The position numbers and the translations under genes were made by a program. This document shows, in pieces, positions 35,339-43,143 of a stretch of DNA of 64,000 bases (its first letter is position 1; every line of letters begins with the position of its first letter). Under the pieces are notes generated by a model. It did no database searches and had not been told where the DNA came from. It was given only the letters and a program-made list of their open reading frames with translations. Origin of the DNA: Myxococcales bacterium (lineage in GTDB: Bacteria; Myxococcota_A; Polyangia; Haliangiales; Haliangiaceae); NCBI GenBank assembly GCA_016717005.1, contig JADJUF010000037.1:744001-808000 (forward strand), given 5' to 3'.

Positions 35339-36046
35339 TCACGGGATGCACTCGCACGCGTACTCCTGGGTGCCGTTGTCGAACCAGTCGTAGAACTGTC
35401 CGCTGCTGCTGACCAGGACGTAGATCTCGCCCATGCGCGCGTTGGGCTGCCCGGGCGCGAACGGTGGATTCGCGAAGGTCTGGTTCTCGACCGTGGTCCA
35501 GATACCGTCGCGCTGCGGATCGGAGATGCCGGCCCAGTAGAACGGCGAGCTGCCGTTCGGATTCACGAAGCTGTAGACCGCGGTCGCTTCACCGGTCGTC
35601 TCGGGGATGACGAGGTAGCCACCGTCCGACCTGCAGTCGGCCGCGGCGCTGGTCCACAGCGTCAGCGTATTGACCCGTCGATACCGTGACGTGGCCGGCG
35701 CCCCGGTGACCGCCTGATAGCCGACACAGCGCGGCTGGGCGTCGATCGGCTGGGCGTCGATCGGCTGGGCGTCGATCGGCTGGGCGTCGATCGGGCGGGC
35801 GTCGATCGGCTGGGCGTCGATCGGCTGGGCATCGATCACCTGGGCGTCGATCACCTGGGCGTCGATCACCTGCGCGTCGATCACCTGGGCGTCAGGCGCC
35901 GCATCGACCGCCGCCGCGTCCAGGTCGGCGTCGGGCGTTGCGCCGCCGTCGCCCGGGCCGTCGATCGTCGCGGCGTCCAGGGTCCCCGTGGCGGCGCGCG
36001 GATCGAATGCGCACGAGGCCAGGACGATCAGGGCGAGGTACCGCAT
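35339..36046 (-). CDS. C-type-lectin-like lipoprotein with IDAQP repeats
   Basis: 235 aa. Signal MRYLALIVLASC; Asp/Ala linker; eleven pentapeptides IDAQ(P/V) at about residues 52-105; then a C-type lectin-like domain: WTSAAADCRSDGGYLVIP, FYWAGISDPQRDGIWTTVEN, PNARMGEIYVLVSS, YACECIP. The lectin domain probably sits on a long disordered stalk at the cell surface; stalk length may vary because it is a DNA repeat. TAGGGT 6 nt upstream and GGAG just before the ATG support the start. Confidence 0.82.
   Translation of the reverse strand: MRYLALIVLASCAFDPRAATGTLDAATIDGPGDGGATPDADLDAAAVDAAPDAQVIDAQVIDAQVIDAQVIDAQPIDAQPIDARPIDAQPIDAQPIDAQPIDAQPRCVGYQAVTGAPATSRYRRVNTLTLWTSAAADCRSDGGYLVIPETTGEATAVYSFVNPNGSSPFYWAGISDPQRDGIWTTVENQTFANPPFAPGQPNARMGEIYVLVSSSGQFYDWFDNGTQEYACECIP
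35731..35895. repeat. 15-bp tandem repeat, 11 copies, inside the lectin gene
   Basis: Unit GTCGATCGGCTGGGC (bottom strand: Ile-Asp-Ala-Gln-Pro). Four units at the right end carry a Val variant and one an Arg. In-frame, so copy-number change alters only stalk length. Confidence 0.9.
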
Positions 36047-36052
36047 CGCTCC

Positions 36053-36058
36053 ACCCTA
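36053..36058 (-). promoter_or_regulatory. -10 element TAGGGT of the lectin lipoprotein
   Basis: Bottom-strand TAGGGT, 6 nt before the ATG at 36046. Confidence 0.55.
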
Positions 36059-36118
36059 GCACCGGCCGCCGGAGCCCGGGGCTCGACCGCGGGGCCCTCC
36101 CCCGGCCATCGATCCGTA

Positions 36119-36134
36119 GAATGAATATTCGTTC
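36119..36134. promoter_or_regulatory. TetR operator candidate D
   Basis: GAATGAAT/ATTCGTTC, the same palindrome family as sites A-C, 97 bp left of site C and upstream of the -35 of the lipase-like gene. Confidence 0.5.
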
Positions 36135-36171
36135 CAACCCGTGTGAATCCGGATTCGGACCGATTTTCCAG

Positions 36172-36214
36172 TTGACACGCCGAAATGTGACGGGCCAATT
36201 GTTTGTCGACAATT
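36172..36214 (+). promoter_or_regulatory. Promoter and second palindrome of the lipase-like gene
   Basis: Perfect -35 TTGACA (36172-36177), 17-bp spacer, CCAATT in the -10 position (36195-36200). AATTGTTTGTCGACAATT (36197-36214) is an additional inverted repeat with a perfect 10-bp core TTGTCGACAA. The whole tract is unusually A/T-rich for this window. Confidence 0.5.
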
Positions 36215-36232
36215 CGAATGAACATTCATTCG
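36215..36232. promoter_or_regulatory. TetR operator candidate C
   Basis: CGAATGAACATTCATTCG, perfect palindrome but for the central pair, just downstream of the promoter of the lipase-like gene and 7 kb from the TetR gene. Confidence 0.65.
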
Positions 36233-36252
36233 ATATCACATGGAGACCCAAG

Positions 36253-37173
36253 ATGCTGACCAAGGCCGTCCTCGCCGCCCTCGCCACCCTCTCGACCTGC
36301 ACCGACCTCCCCGCGGGTGACACCACCGACCCGCACTACTGGGGCGACCTGTTCCTCGCCAAGTACGCCGACGAGCGGGTGATCGGCGAGCTGGAGCCCG
36401 GCCCGACGCCGCTGGCCCAGCCACGCACGGTCCTGCTCATCACCGGGGTCACGATCCCGGCGGTCTGGTTCGATCCGATCAAGGCCCGGCTCGAGCGCGA
36501 CGGGTTCCGGCCGGTGGTGTACGAGCCGCCGGATCTGCTCAGCGGCGACCTGTTCGAGAACTCCGAGCGGCTCGCGGTCGTGGTCGACGAGCTCCGCGCC
36601 CAGACCGGCGAGGACAAGATCGACATCCTGGCCGAGTGCACCGGCGGGCTGATCGCGCGCCACTACATCCAGGCGCTCGGCGGCGACGAGCACGTGTCGC
36701 GGCTGGTCACGTTCATCTCGCCGCAGCACGGCCTCCCCAAGGCGCCCCTGGCCGCCGCCTACGCGGGCTGGCCGGCCCTCGACGACCTGTCGCCGGGCAG
36801 CGCGTTCCTCGAGACCGTCAACAGCGCGCCGCTGCCGGCGACCGTGCCGGTGACGTCGATCTACACGTGCACCGACGAGTACATCCAGCCGTACCGGACG
36901 TCGATCATCCCGGGCGCGACCAACATCGGGCTCGGCTGCGACGGCGAGTTCGTCGGGCACTTCCAGTTCTTCTACGACGCCGAGATCTACCTGGTCATGC
37001 ACGCCGCGCTGGTGCAGCCGGTGGCCGGCGACCCGACGACGACGCCCCCGACCGAGGAGGTCGACGTCAGCGGCGGCTGCGCCGCGGGCGGCCACGCCAG
37101 CGGCGGCGCCGGCCTGCTGGTCCTGGGCGCCGCGCTGGTCGGGCGTCGTCGCCGTCGCGCGCCGCGCGCGTGA
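36253..37173 (+). CDS. Secreted lipase-like protein, Cys in nucleophile position, MYXO-CTERM-like tail
   Basis: 306 aa. N-terminal signal (AVLAALATLSTC), then a lipase fold: VLLITGVTIPAVWFDP, FRPVVYEPPDLL, elbow DILAECTGGLIARHYI, LVTFISPQHGLPK. In lipases of this type the elbow reads G-H-S-x-G-G; here it is A-E-C-T-G-G, so the nucleophile Ser is replaced by Cys. The C-terminus GGCAAGGHASGG, a hydrophobic helix, then GRRRRR is a MYXO-CTERM-like sorting signal for the cell surface. GGAG lies 8 nt upstream. Probably repressed by the TetR regulator at 29319. Confidence 0.82.
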   Translation: MLTKAVLAALATLSTCTDLPAGDTTDPHYWGDLFLAKYADERVIGELEPGPTPLAQPRTVLLITGVTIPAVWFDPIKARLERDGFRPVVYEPPDLLSGDLFENSERLAVVVDELRAQTGEDKIDILAECTGGLIARHYIQALGGDEHVSRLVTFISPQHGLPKAPLAAAYAGWPALDDLSPGSAFLETVNSAPLPATVPVTSIYTCTDEYIQPYRTSIIPGATNIGLGCDGEFVGHFQFFYDAEIYLVMHAALVQPVAGDPTTTPPTEEVDVSGGCAAGGHASGGAGLLVLGAALVGRRRRRAPRA

Positions 37174-37286
37174 TCACGCGCGTCGCAGGTGCGCGCCGCC
37201 GCTGAACGCCGTGCGCGCTCGCGGTCACGCGCGCCGAGTGGAACGCCACGCCGCGATCACTCACGAACGGAGCGCCGCGCGCGTGA

Positions 37287-37955
37287 TCACTCGCGCAGGA
37301 AGTGGCAGGTGTACCCGTCGGGGTTGGCCTGCAGGTAGTCCTGATGGTCGGCCTCGGCCGCGGTGAACACGCTGGCCGGCTCGACGGTGGTGACGACCGG
37401 CGTCGGCCAGACCCCGCTGGCGTCGACCCGGGCCCGCACCGCCAGCGCGGTCGAGCGCTGGGCCGCGGTCGTGTAGAAGATCGTCGAGCGGTACTGCGAG
37501 CCGCGATCGTTGCCCTGGCGATCGAGCGTGGTCGGGTCGTGCATGCGGAAGTACCAGCGCTGGAGCAGGACCTCGTAGCTGAGCCGGGCCGGATCGAACT
37601 CGACCTTGACCGACTCGGCGTGGCCGGTGTCGCCGCGGTGGACGAGGTCGTAGCGCGCGGTCGCGGGATCGCCCCCGATGTAGCCGACCTCGGTGTCGAC
37701 GACGCCGTCGACCTGCCGCAGCAGCTCCTCCATGCCCCAGAAGCACCCGCCGGCGAGGATCGCGACCTCGTGGCCCGGCCCCGCCGCCGGGGTGATCGGC
37801 TCGGGCGCCGGCCCGGCGGGGGCCGACGGATCCGCCGGCGCCGGTCGCGCCGTCGGCGTCGCACGCTCACCGCCGCGGTCGCACGCGCCAAGGAGGACCA
37901 GCGCGACGAGGACCGCGCGGCGCGAGGTGACCATGGACCAGCTACGCACCGACAT
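37287..37955 (-). CDS. msrA: Peptide methionine-(S)-sulfoxide reductase, lipoprotein form
   Basis: 222 aa. Reduces oxidised Met in proteins. Catalytic Cys in AGGCFWGMEE, followed by GVVDTEVGYIGG, TGHAESVKVEFDP and YRSTIFY, all standard MsrA blocks. An N-terminal lipoprotein signal (VALVLLGAC) with a Pro/Ala linker places it outside the inner membrane. The second Cys, in GYTCHFLRE, can resolve the disulfide. Start ATG 37955 is favoured by TAACCT 5 nt upstream; ATG 37934 is the alternative. Confidence 0.92.
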   Translation of the reverse strand: MSVRSWSMVTSRRAVLVALVLLGACDRGGERATPTARPAPADPSAPAGPAPEPITPAAGPGHEVAILAGGCFWGMEELLRQVDGVVDTEVGYIGGDPATARYDLVHRGDTGHAESVKVEFDPARLSYEVLLQRWYFRMHDPTTLDRQGNDRGSQYRSTIFYTTAAQRSTALAVRARVDASGVWPTPVVTTVEPASVFTAAEADHQDYLQANPDGYTCHFLRE

Positions 37956-37960
37956 GGCCC

Positions 37961-37966
37961 AGGTTA
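37961..37966 (-). promoter_or_regulatory. -10 element TAACCT of msrA
   Basis: Bottom-strand TAACCT, 5 nt before the ATG at 37955. Confidence 0.55.
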
Positions 37967-38101
37967 CCGCCTGCTGCCCTCGTGGCGAGGCCGCGCCCGG
38001 GCCGGCCCGTGGCCCGAGGGGCGGCCCGCGAGCCCCTCGCGCCCGCGGTTTGTGGTCCCACGGGTGACGCGCGCCTGACGGCCGGGCGACACTAGCAGTC
38101 G

Positions 38102-39730
38102 ATGCGACGCTCGAGTCGACGCCTGCTGGTGCTGGTCGCGGCGCTGCCCGTGACGCTGGTCCTGCTGGCGTTCCTCTACATGCTCGGGATGGCGCACCTC
38201 GAGGGCAAGGAGCGCGGCTTCTGGCAGGCGCTCGAGTGGGCCGGCGAGACCGTGACCACGACCGGCTACGGCGCCGACTCGGGCTGGACTCACCCGGTGA
38301 TGGTCGTGTTCACGGTCGTGACCCAGTTCGTCGGCGTGTTCATGACCTTCCTGGTCTTCCCTGTGTTCCTGATCCCGTTCTTCGAGGAGCGGTTCGAGGG
38401 ACGCCTGCCGACCAAGCTGCCGACCCGCGCCGGCACCGTGCTGGTCTACCGCTGGGGCCCGGCGGTCGCGACCTTGGTCGACGAGCTGACCCGCGAGCGG
38501 GTCCCGGTGGTGATCCTCGAGAACGACCTGGCGATCGCCCGCCGCATCCGCGATCGCGGCCACACGGTCGTCCACGGCGATCTCGATCTCGACGACGACG
38601 TCCTCGGTGAGCTGCGCGGCGTCCGCGGCATCGTCGCGAACGGCCAGGATCACCAGAACGCGGTGCTGACGCTGAGCGCGCGCCAGCGCGGCTTCAAGGG
38701 GCCGATCGTCGCGCTGGTCGAGACCCCGAGCCGGCGCGCGCCGATGATGCGCGCCGGGGCCACCGCGGTGTTCACGCCGCGCCACGCCCTCGCGGCCGCG
38801 CTCGCAGCCAAGGCCAGCGTGAAGATCAGCCCGCGCGTCACCGGCGAGCGCCGCCTGGGCAAGGCCCTCGAGATCGCCGAGGTCCGCGTGCACCGCGGCA
38901 GCGCGCTGGTCGGCACGACCCTGGCGACCGCCAACCTGCGCGGCGAGACCGGCGCCACGATCATCGGCAAGTGGATCGGCGGTGAGCTCGACGCGCCGCC
39001 GTCCCCGACCCAGCCGATGGAGGTCGGGACGATCCTGGTCGCCGCGGGCAGCCGCGACGCGATCGCGCGGCTGGGCGAGCTGGCGACGCCGGTGGCGCGC
39101 ACCGGCCGGTTCTTGATCCTCGGCAACGACGAGACCGGCCGCAAGGTCGCCGAGTTCCTGCGCGACGCCGGCGAGGAGGTCACGGTCATCGACGATCAGC
39201 CCGGCGCCGGCGTCGACGTGGTCGGCGACATCCTCGATCCTGAGCTGCTCCGCCGCGCGGGCATCGCCGGGGCGCAGGCGGTGCTGCTGGTCATGGAGAG
39301 CGACAGCGAGACCACGTTCGCCGCGGCCGTCGTCCGCGATCTGGTCAGCGACGCCGCGGTGATCGCCAGCGTCGACAACGCCGACCACGTCGCCCGGGTC
39401 CACCGCGCAGGCGCCGACTTCGTCCTGTCGATCGGGCAGGTCGCGGGTCAGCTGCTGTCGTTCCAGATCCTGGGCGAGGAGGCCGTGACCCTGCAGCCCG
39501 AGATCAAGCTGGTCAAGACCCTGGCCGGCGCCCTGGCCGGGCAACGCCTGCGCGCCGCGAAGGTGCGCGAGCGCACCGGGTGCCTGGTGATCGCGGTCGA
39601 GCGGACCGACGAGGTCGTCGTCGACTTCCCGGGCGACTTCGTGATCGGCGCCGACGACGTCGTCTACATCAGCGGCACGCCGGCCACGATCGCCCAGTAC
39701 TTCGAGACGTTCGCCGGAACCCGCCCGTGA
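38102..39730 (+). CDS. Potassium channel with two RCK (TrkA-N/TrkA-C) modules
   Basis: 542 aa. Two TM helices flank a pore loop with selectivity filter TVTTTGYGADS: a 2TM K+ channel. Two cytosolic RCK modules follow: the first from about 110 has a degenerate nucleotide loop (VLVYRWGPAVATL), the second (RFLILGNDETGRKVAEFL) has an intact one, with TrkA-C-like parts between and after. Such RCK rings gate the pore in response to nucleotides or ions. The gene ends inside the first unit of a 71-bp tandem repeat. Confidence 0.9.
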   Translation: MRRSSRRLLVLVAALPVTLVLLAFLYMLGMAHLEGKERGFWQALEWAGETVTTTGYGADSGWTHPVMVVFTVVTQFVGVFMTFLVFPVFLIPFFEERFEGRLPTKLPTRAGTVLVYRWGPAVATLVDELTRERVPVVILENDLAIARRIRDRGHTVVHGDLDLDDDVLGELRGVRGIVANGQDHQNAVLTLSARQRGFKGPIVALVETPSRRAPMMRAGATAVFTPRHALAAALAAKASVKISPRVTGERRLGKALEIAEVRVHRGSALVGTTLATANLRGETGATIIGKWIGGELDAPPSPTQPMEVGTILVAAGSRDAIARLGELATPVARTGRFLILGNDETGRKVAEFLRDAGEEVTVIDDQPGAGVDVVGDILDPELLRRAGIAGAQAVLLVMESDSETTFAAAVVRDLVSDAAVIASVDNADHVARVHRAGADFVLSIGQVAGQLLSFQILGEEAVTLQPEIKLVKTLAGALAGQRLRAAKVRERTGCLVIAVERTDEVVVDFPGDFVIGADDVVYISGTPATIAQYFETFAGTRP

Positions 39731-40084
39731 TCCGCGGCCCGCGCCGCCACCGCGCCGCCACCGCGCCGGCGCGCGCGGCCCCTCGCGACCTGCGCCGGCG
39801 CCCGCCGGTGATCGATGGCGCGCGCGCCGCCACCGCGCCGGCGCGCGCGGCCTGCGCGACCTGCGCCGGCGCTCGCCGGTGATCGATGGCGCGCGCGCCG
39901 CCACCGCGCCGGCGCGCGCGGCCTGCGCGACCTGCGCCGGCGCCCGCCGGTGATCGATGGCGCGCGCGCCGCCACCGCGCCGGCGCGCGCGGCCTGCGCG
40001 ACCTGCGCCGGCGCCCGCCGGTGATCGATGGCGCGCGCGCCGCCACCGCGCCGGCGCGCGCGGCCTGCGCGACCTGCGCCGCGG
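39720..40084. repeat. Gene-end tandem repeat, 71-bp unit, native copy plus 4
   Basis: The native, slightly longer copy starts at 39720 and contains the channel's last codons and TGA; 71-bp copies follow at 39801, 39872, 39943 and 40014, nearly identical. Each has CCCGCCGGTGATCGATGG or a one-base variant, so the TGA is kept in every copy. Confidence 0.93.
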
Positions 40085-40208
40085 TCCGTTCAGGACGCGG
40101 TCGACGCGATGATCCCGGGCTGCGTCCCGCGCGACGCGGAGCCGCGCCACGCGGAGCCGCGCGATCCGCAGCGACGCGCTTGCGCAACCTCGGGGGCCGC
40201 TGCTACCG
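40085..40208. other. Intergenic remainder before the PhnB-like gene
   Basis: Contains a small direct repeat ACGCGGAGCCGCGC (about 40134 and 40149) and the presumed promoter of the next gene (GCTACCGATGGCG). No gene seen. Confidence 0.35.
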
Positions 40209-41117
40209 ATGGCGATGACCACCATGCTCGTGCCGTGCGTCTGGCTCGACGATCAAGCCGAGGCGGCCGCGGCGCTCTACACCGAGCTCTTCCCGGGCGG
40301 CCGGACGACCGCGGTGGCGCGCTACCCCGAGGCCACCGACAACCCCAGCGGCCGGCCGCGCGGCAGCGTGCTCACCATCGAGGTCGAGCTCGCCGGGCAG
40401 CGCTGCACCTTGCTCAACGGCGGCCCGATGTTCACGCTCAACCCGAGCCTCTCGCTGTTCGTGCAGCTCGACGACAGCACAGCTGCCCGTCGACTGTTCG
40501 GTCGGCTCGCCGAGGGAGGCGAGGTGCGGATGCCGCTCGACCAGTACCCGTGGAGCCCGTGCTACGGCTGGGTCCAGGATCGGTTCGGCGTGTCGTGGCA
40601 GGTGATCACCGGCCGGCGCGCGCCCGCCGGCGACACGATCGTCCCGTGCCTGATGTTCGCGGGCGCCCAGCACGGTCGGGCCGAGGAGGCGCTGCGCCGG
40701 TACGCCGCGATCTTCCCCGACGGCCGCGTCGACAGCCTCGAGCCGTACGGGCCCGACGAGGGCCCCGCCGGCACGCTCAAGCACGGGCGCTGCACGCTCG
40801 CCGGGCACGAGCTGGTGGCGATGGACAGCCACCTCGCCCACGACGTCGCGTTCAACGAGGCGCTGTCGCTGCAGGTGATGTGCGCCGATCAGGCCGAGGT
40901 CGATCGCTGCTGGGACGCGCTGGTCGACGGCGGCACGCCTGGCCCGTGCGGCTGGTTGAAGGATCGGTTCGGCGTGTCGTGGCAGGTCGTGCCGAGCGCG
41001 ATCGCCGCGTGGATGGCCGGCCCCGACACCGCCGCGCGCGACCGCGCGTTCGCGGCGATGCTGACGATGGGCAAGCTCGACGTCGCCGCGCTCGAGCGCG
41101 CCTTCACCGGCGCGTGA
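40209..41117 (+). CDS. Tandem VOC/PhnB-like protein
   Basis: 302 aa made of two homologous VOC (glyoxalase-fold) halves, each ending in WxxDRFGVSWQV (about 117 and 260) and each with ALYTELFPGG or RYAAIFPDG near its start, the PhnB/3-demethylubiquinone methyltransferase-like subfamily. Metal ligands are not obvious. Function unknown. ATG 40209 and 40215 are both possible; TACCGA lies before the second. Confidence 0.82.
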   Translation: MAMTTMLVPCVWLDDQAEAAAALYTELFPGGRTTAVARYPEATDNPSGRPRGSVLTIEVELAGQRCTLLNGGPMFTLNPSLSLFVQLDDSTAARRLFGRLAEGGEVRMPLDQYPWSPCYGWVQDRFGVSWQVITGRRAPAGDTIVPCLMFAGAQHGRAEEALRRYAAIFPDGRVDSLEPYGPDEGPAGTLKHGRCTLAGHELVAMDSHLAHDVAFNEALSLQVMCADQAEVDRCWDALVDGGTPGPCGWLKDRFGVSWQVVPSAIAAWMAGPDTAARDRAFAAMLTMGKLDVAALERAFTGA

Positions 41118-41132
41118 GCGGGCGCGCGCACC

Positions 41133-41878
41133 TCACGTCGCCATGAGCGCGGCGCGGATCCTGGCGTCGGCGCGGACCTCGCTCTCGGCGTGGGCCCAGC
41201 GCGGGTTGTCCGTGCGCGCCGTCACGCCCAGCGCGGGGCCGCCGAGGTCGACCGCAGCGGCAGCTCCTGCAGGTCGGCCCACGCAGCGACCGCGGCCTCG
41301 GTGTCCGTGGCCAGCTCGGCCGCGAACCAGCGCCTGTCCCCCCGCCAGACCTCGCCGCCGAACGGGCCCCACACCACCGCGTCGATCTGATCGGTCGGGA
41401 TCCACAGCGCGTGGTCGTCCATCCGGGCCAGCAGCGGCACCGGGAGGTTGCAGCGCAGGCGGTTGGGCACCCGATGCTGCTGACGCAGGACCTCTCCGAC
41501 GACGTGCCCGACGACCGCGCCGGCGAGCAGGCCGGCGGTCACGCGCGTCGCCAGGGCGACCCCGGGATCGTCGAGCTCGCGGTGGCGGCCGCCCGGGATG
41601 AACCCGACGCCGTGCTCGGCGAAGACCACCGCGCCCCGCATCGCCGGGAGCCCCGCCGCGTCGACCTCGACCCGGTGCGCCGTGAGCCGGCCCATCGGCT
41701 CGCCCTGGACCGCGGCCCAGCGGGCCAGGTAGCTGGCGAGGTCGCCGATCCGCTCCTCGATCAGGCCGGCGATGACGCGCTTGCCCTCGGCCGAGAGGTC
41801 GTCGAAGTACCAGGCGTGCAGCAGCTCCTCGTCCGAGCGGCGGGCCCAACGCTCACGGATCACCTTCTCCATCGACAT
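41133..41878 (-). CDS. Unknown protein, 3' end frameshifted
   Basis: As read, 218 aa ending at 41222 (MSMEKVIRERWARRSDEELL...). One extra base at the GGGG run 41235-41238 (top strand) would continue the frame to 41133 with TARTDNPRWAHAESEVRADA and so on, in which nearly every third codon position is G or C, so that stretch is coding. A Gly/Val-rich segment (VTAGLLAGAVVGHVVGEVL) is mildly hydrophobic; no family recognised. Confidence 0.65.
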
Positions 41879-41956
41879 GCCCTGCTATCGACCGCCGCGG
41901 CCAGCGGTTGCGTGGCGGCCGGCAGATCCGCGCGCGCGAGGTCACAATGGCGCGCG

Positions 41957-42457
41957 ATGACCACGACCCGCACCCAGCTCACGCTGTTCGTCGACGACCG
42001 GGACGCGGCCGCGCTCGAGGAGGTGCGCGCCGAGTTCAACCCGGCGCAGCACCGCCTGATCCGGAGCCACGTCACGCTGTGCCGCGAGGACGAGCTGCTC
42101 GAGCTCCCGCGCATCCGCGGCAACCTGGCCGCCGCGCTGCCGAGCCTGGCGCTGACCTTCGGGCCGCCGCGCCGGTTCGCGGACGGCGCCGGCGTGCTGC
42201 TGCCGGCGATCGGCGATCCCGCGCCGTTCGAGCAGCTCCGGGCCGCGGTGCTGGCCGGCGTCACCGCGGCGCCCCGCGCCCTGGCGGCGCACATCACGCT
42301 CATGCACCCGCGCAACGCGACCTGCACCGCCGCCGTGTTCGCGCAGATCGCGGCGCGCCGCCTGCCCGACCGGCTGCGGTTCGGCGCGATCAGCCTGATC
42401 GCGCAGGTCGACGGCGGCCCCTGGACCGTGCTCGACGAGTTCCCGCTGCGGTCGTGA
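41957..42457 (+). CDS. 2H phosphoesterase (2'-5' RNA ligase-like)
   Basis: 166 aa with the two HxT motifs of the 2H superfamily, SHVTLC near 41 and AHITLMHP near 112, spaced as usual. Family members hydrolyse 2',3'-cyclic phosphates or ligate/cleave 2'-5' RNA bonds. Cytosolic. Confidence 0.78.
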   Translation: MTTTRTQLTLFVDDRDAAALEEVRAEFNPAQHRLIRSHVTLCREDELLELPRIRGNLAAALPSLALTFGPPRRFADGAGVLLPAIGDPAPFEQLRAAVLAGVTAAPRALAAHITLMHPRNATCTAAVFAQIAARRLPDRLRFGAISLIAQVDGGPWTVLDEFPLRS

Positions 42458-42474
42458 GCCGCGCGCGCGGCGGC

Positions 42475-42551
42475 GTCAGGCCGCGTCGGCGTCGGTGATC
42501 GGCGACGGCGCGCGGGCCGGGGTCAGGCCGCGTCGTCGTCGGTGATCAGCG
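42475..42551. repeat. Gene-end tandem repeat, 47-bp period, 2 copies
   Basis: GTCAGGCCGCGTCGNCGTCG then GTGATC begins at 42475 and 42522. The right copy is the true end of the gene at 42523 (ALITDDDAA plus stop); the left copy encodes ITDADAA plus stop. Confidence 0.8.
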
Positions 42552-43119
42552 CGACGATGATCGCGTCGCCCGAGTCCGGGTAGGCGTAGCCGAGGTGGAG
42601 CGCGGGGCCCCGGTTGACCGCGGCGAACGCCCCGGCCTCGACCAGGTGCAGGATCGCGCGGGCGATCGCGAACCGGACGTGCCCCTCGAGCCAACCGTCC
42701 TCGCCGCCCTGGTTGAGCGCCTCGTACTGGGGCGAGCGCAGGAACGGATCGTAGCTGATCGTGAACTCATGGACGGCCTCGTCGCACGACGTGTACTCGC
42801 CGTAGCGTGGGTCGAACGTGCGGGCCTCGGTCCGGGCCGCGACGGTCTTGGCGGTCTGCCAGCTGTCGGGCCGGCCCGCGACCTCGGGGATCAGCGCGCG
42901 CATCTGCGCGTTGCGCGCCTTGGCGCCCGCCTGGTTGCGCGCGGCGGTGTCGAGGTGGACCTCGTACCAGCCCTTGTACGGATCGGCCCACAGCACGATC
43001 GCCGCCAGCGGCTCGTCGCCGTGGCCCAGGGCGATCACGTCGATCGCGGCGCGCAGCTCGGTCACGAGCTCGGCCTCGAGCGCCTGCCAGTCAGGGGGAG
43101 CGAGCGGGTCGGCGGTCAT
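42523..43119 (-). CDS. Unknown cytosolic protein
   Basis: 198 aa, MTADPLAPPDWQALEAEL..., with IVLWADPYKGWYEVHLDT and YDPFLRSPQYEALNQGGEDG. No signal peptide and no family recognised with confidence. TAGGCT 6 nt upstream fixes the start; the last codons are duplicated downstream. Confidence 0.7.
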   Translation of the reverse strand: MTADPLAPPDWQALEAELVTELRAAIDVIALGHGDEPLAAIVLWADPYKGWYEVHLDTAARNQAGAKARNAQMRALIPEVAGRPDSWQTAKTVAARTEARTFDPRYGEYTSCDEAVHEFTISYDPFLRSPQYEALNQGGEDGWLEGHVRFAIARAILHLVEAGAFAAVNRGPALHLGYAYPDSGDAIIVALITDDDAA

Positions 43120-43125
43120 CGGCCG

Positions 43126-43131
43126 AGCCTA
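43126..43131 (-). promoter_or_regulatory. -10 element TAGGCT
   Basis: Bottom-strand TAGGCT, 6 nt before the ATG at 43119. Confidence 0.6.
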
Positions 43132-43143
43132 CACGGCGTCGGC

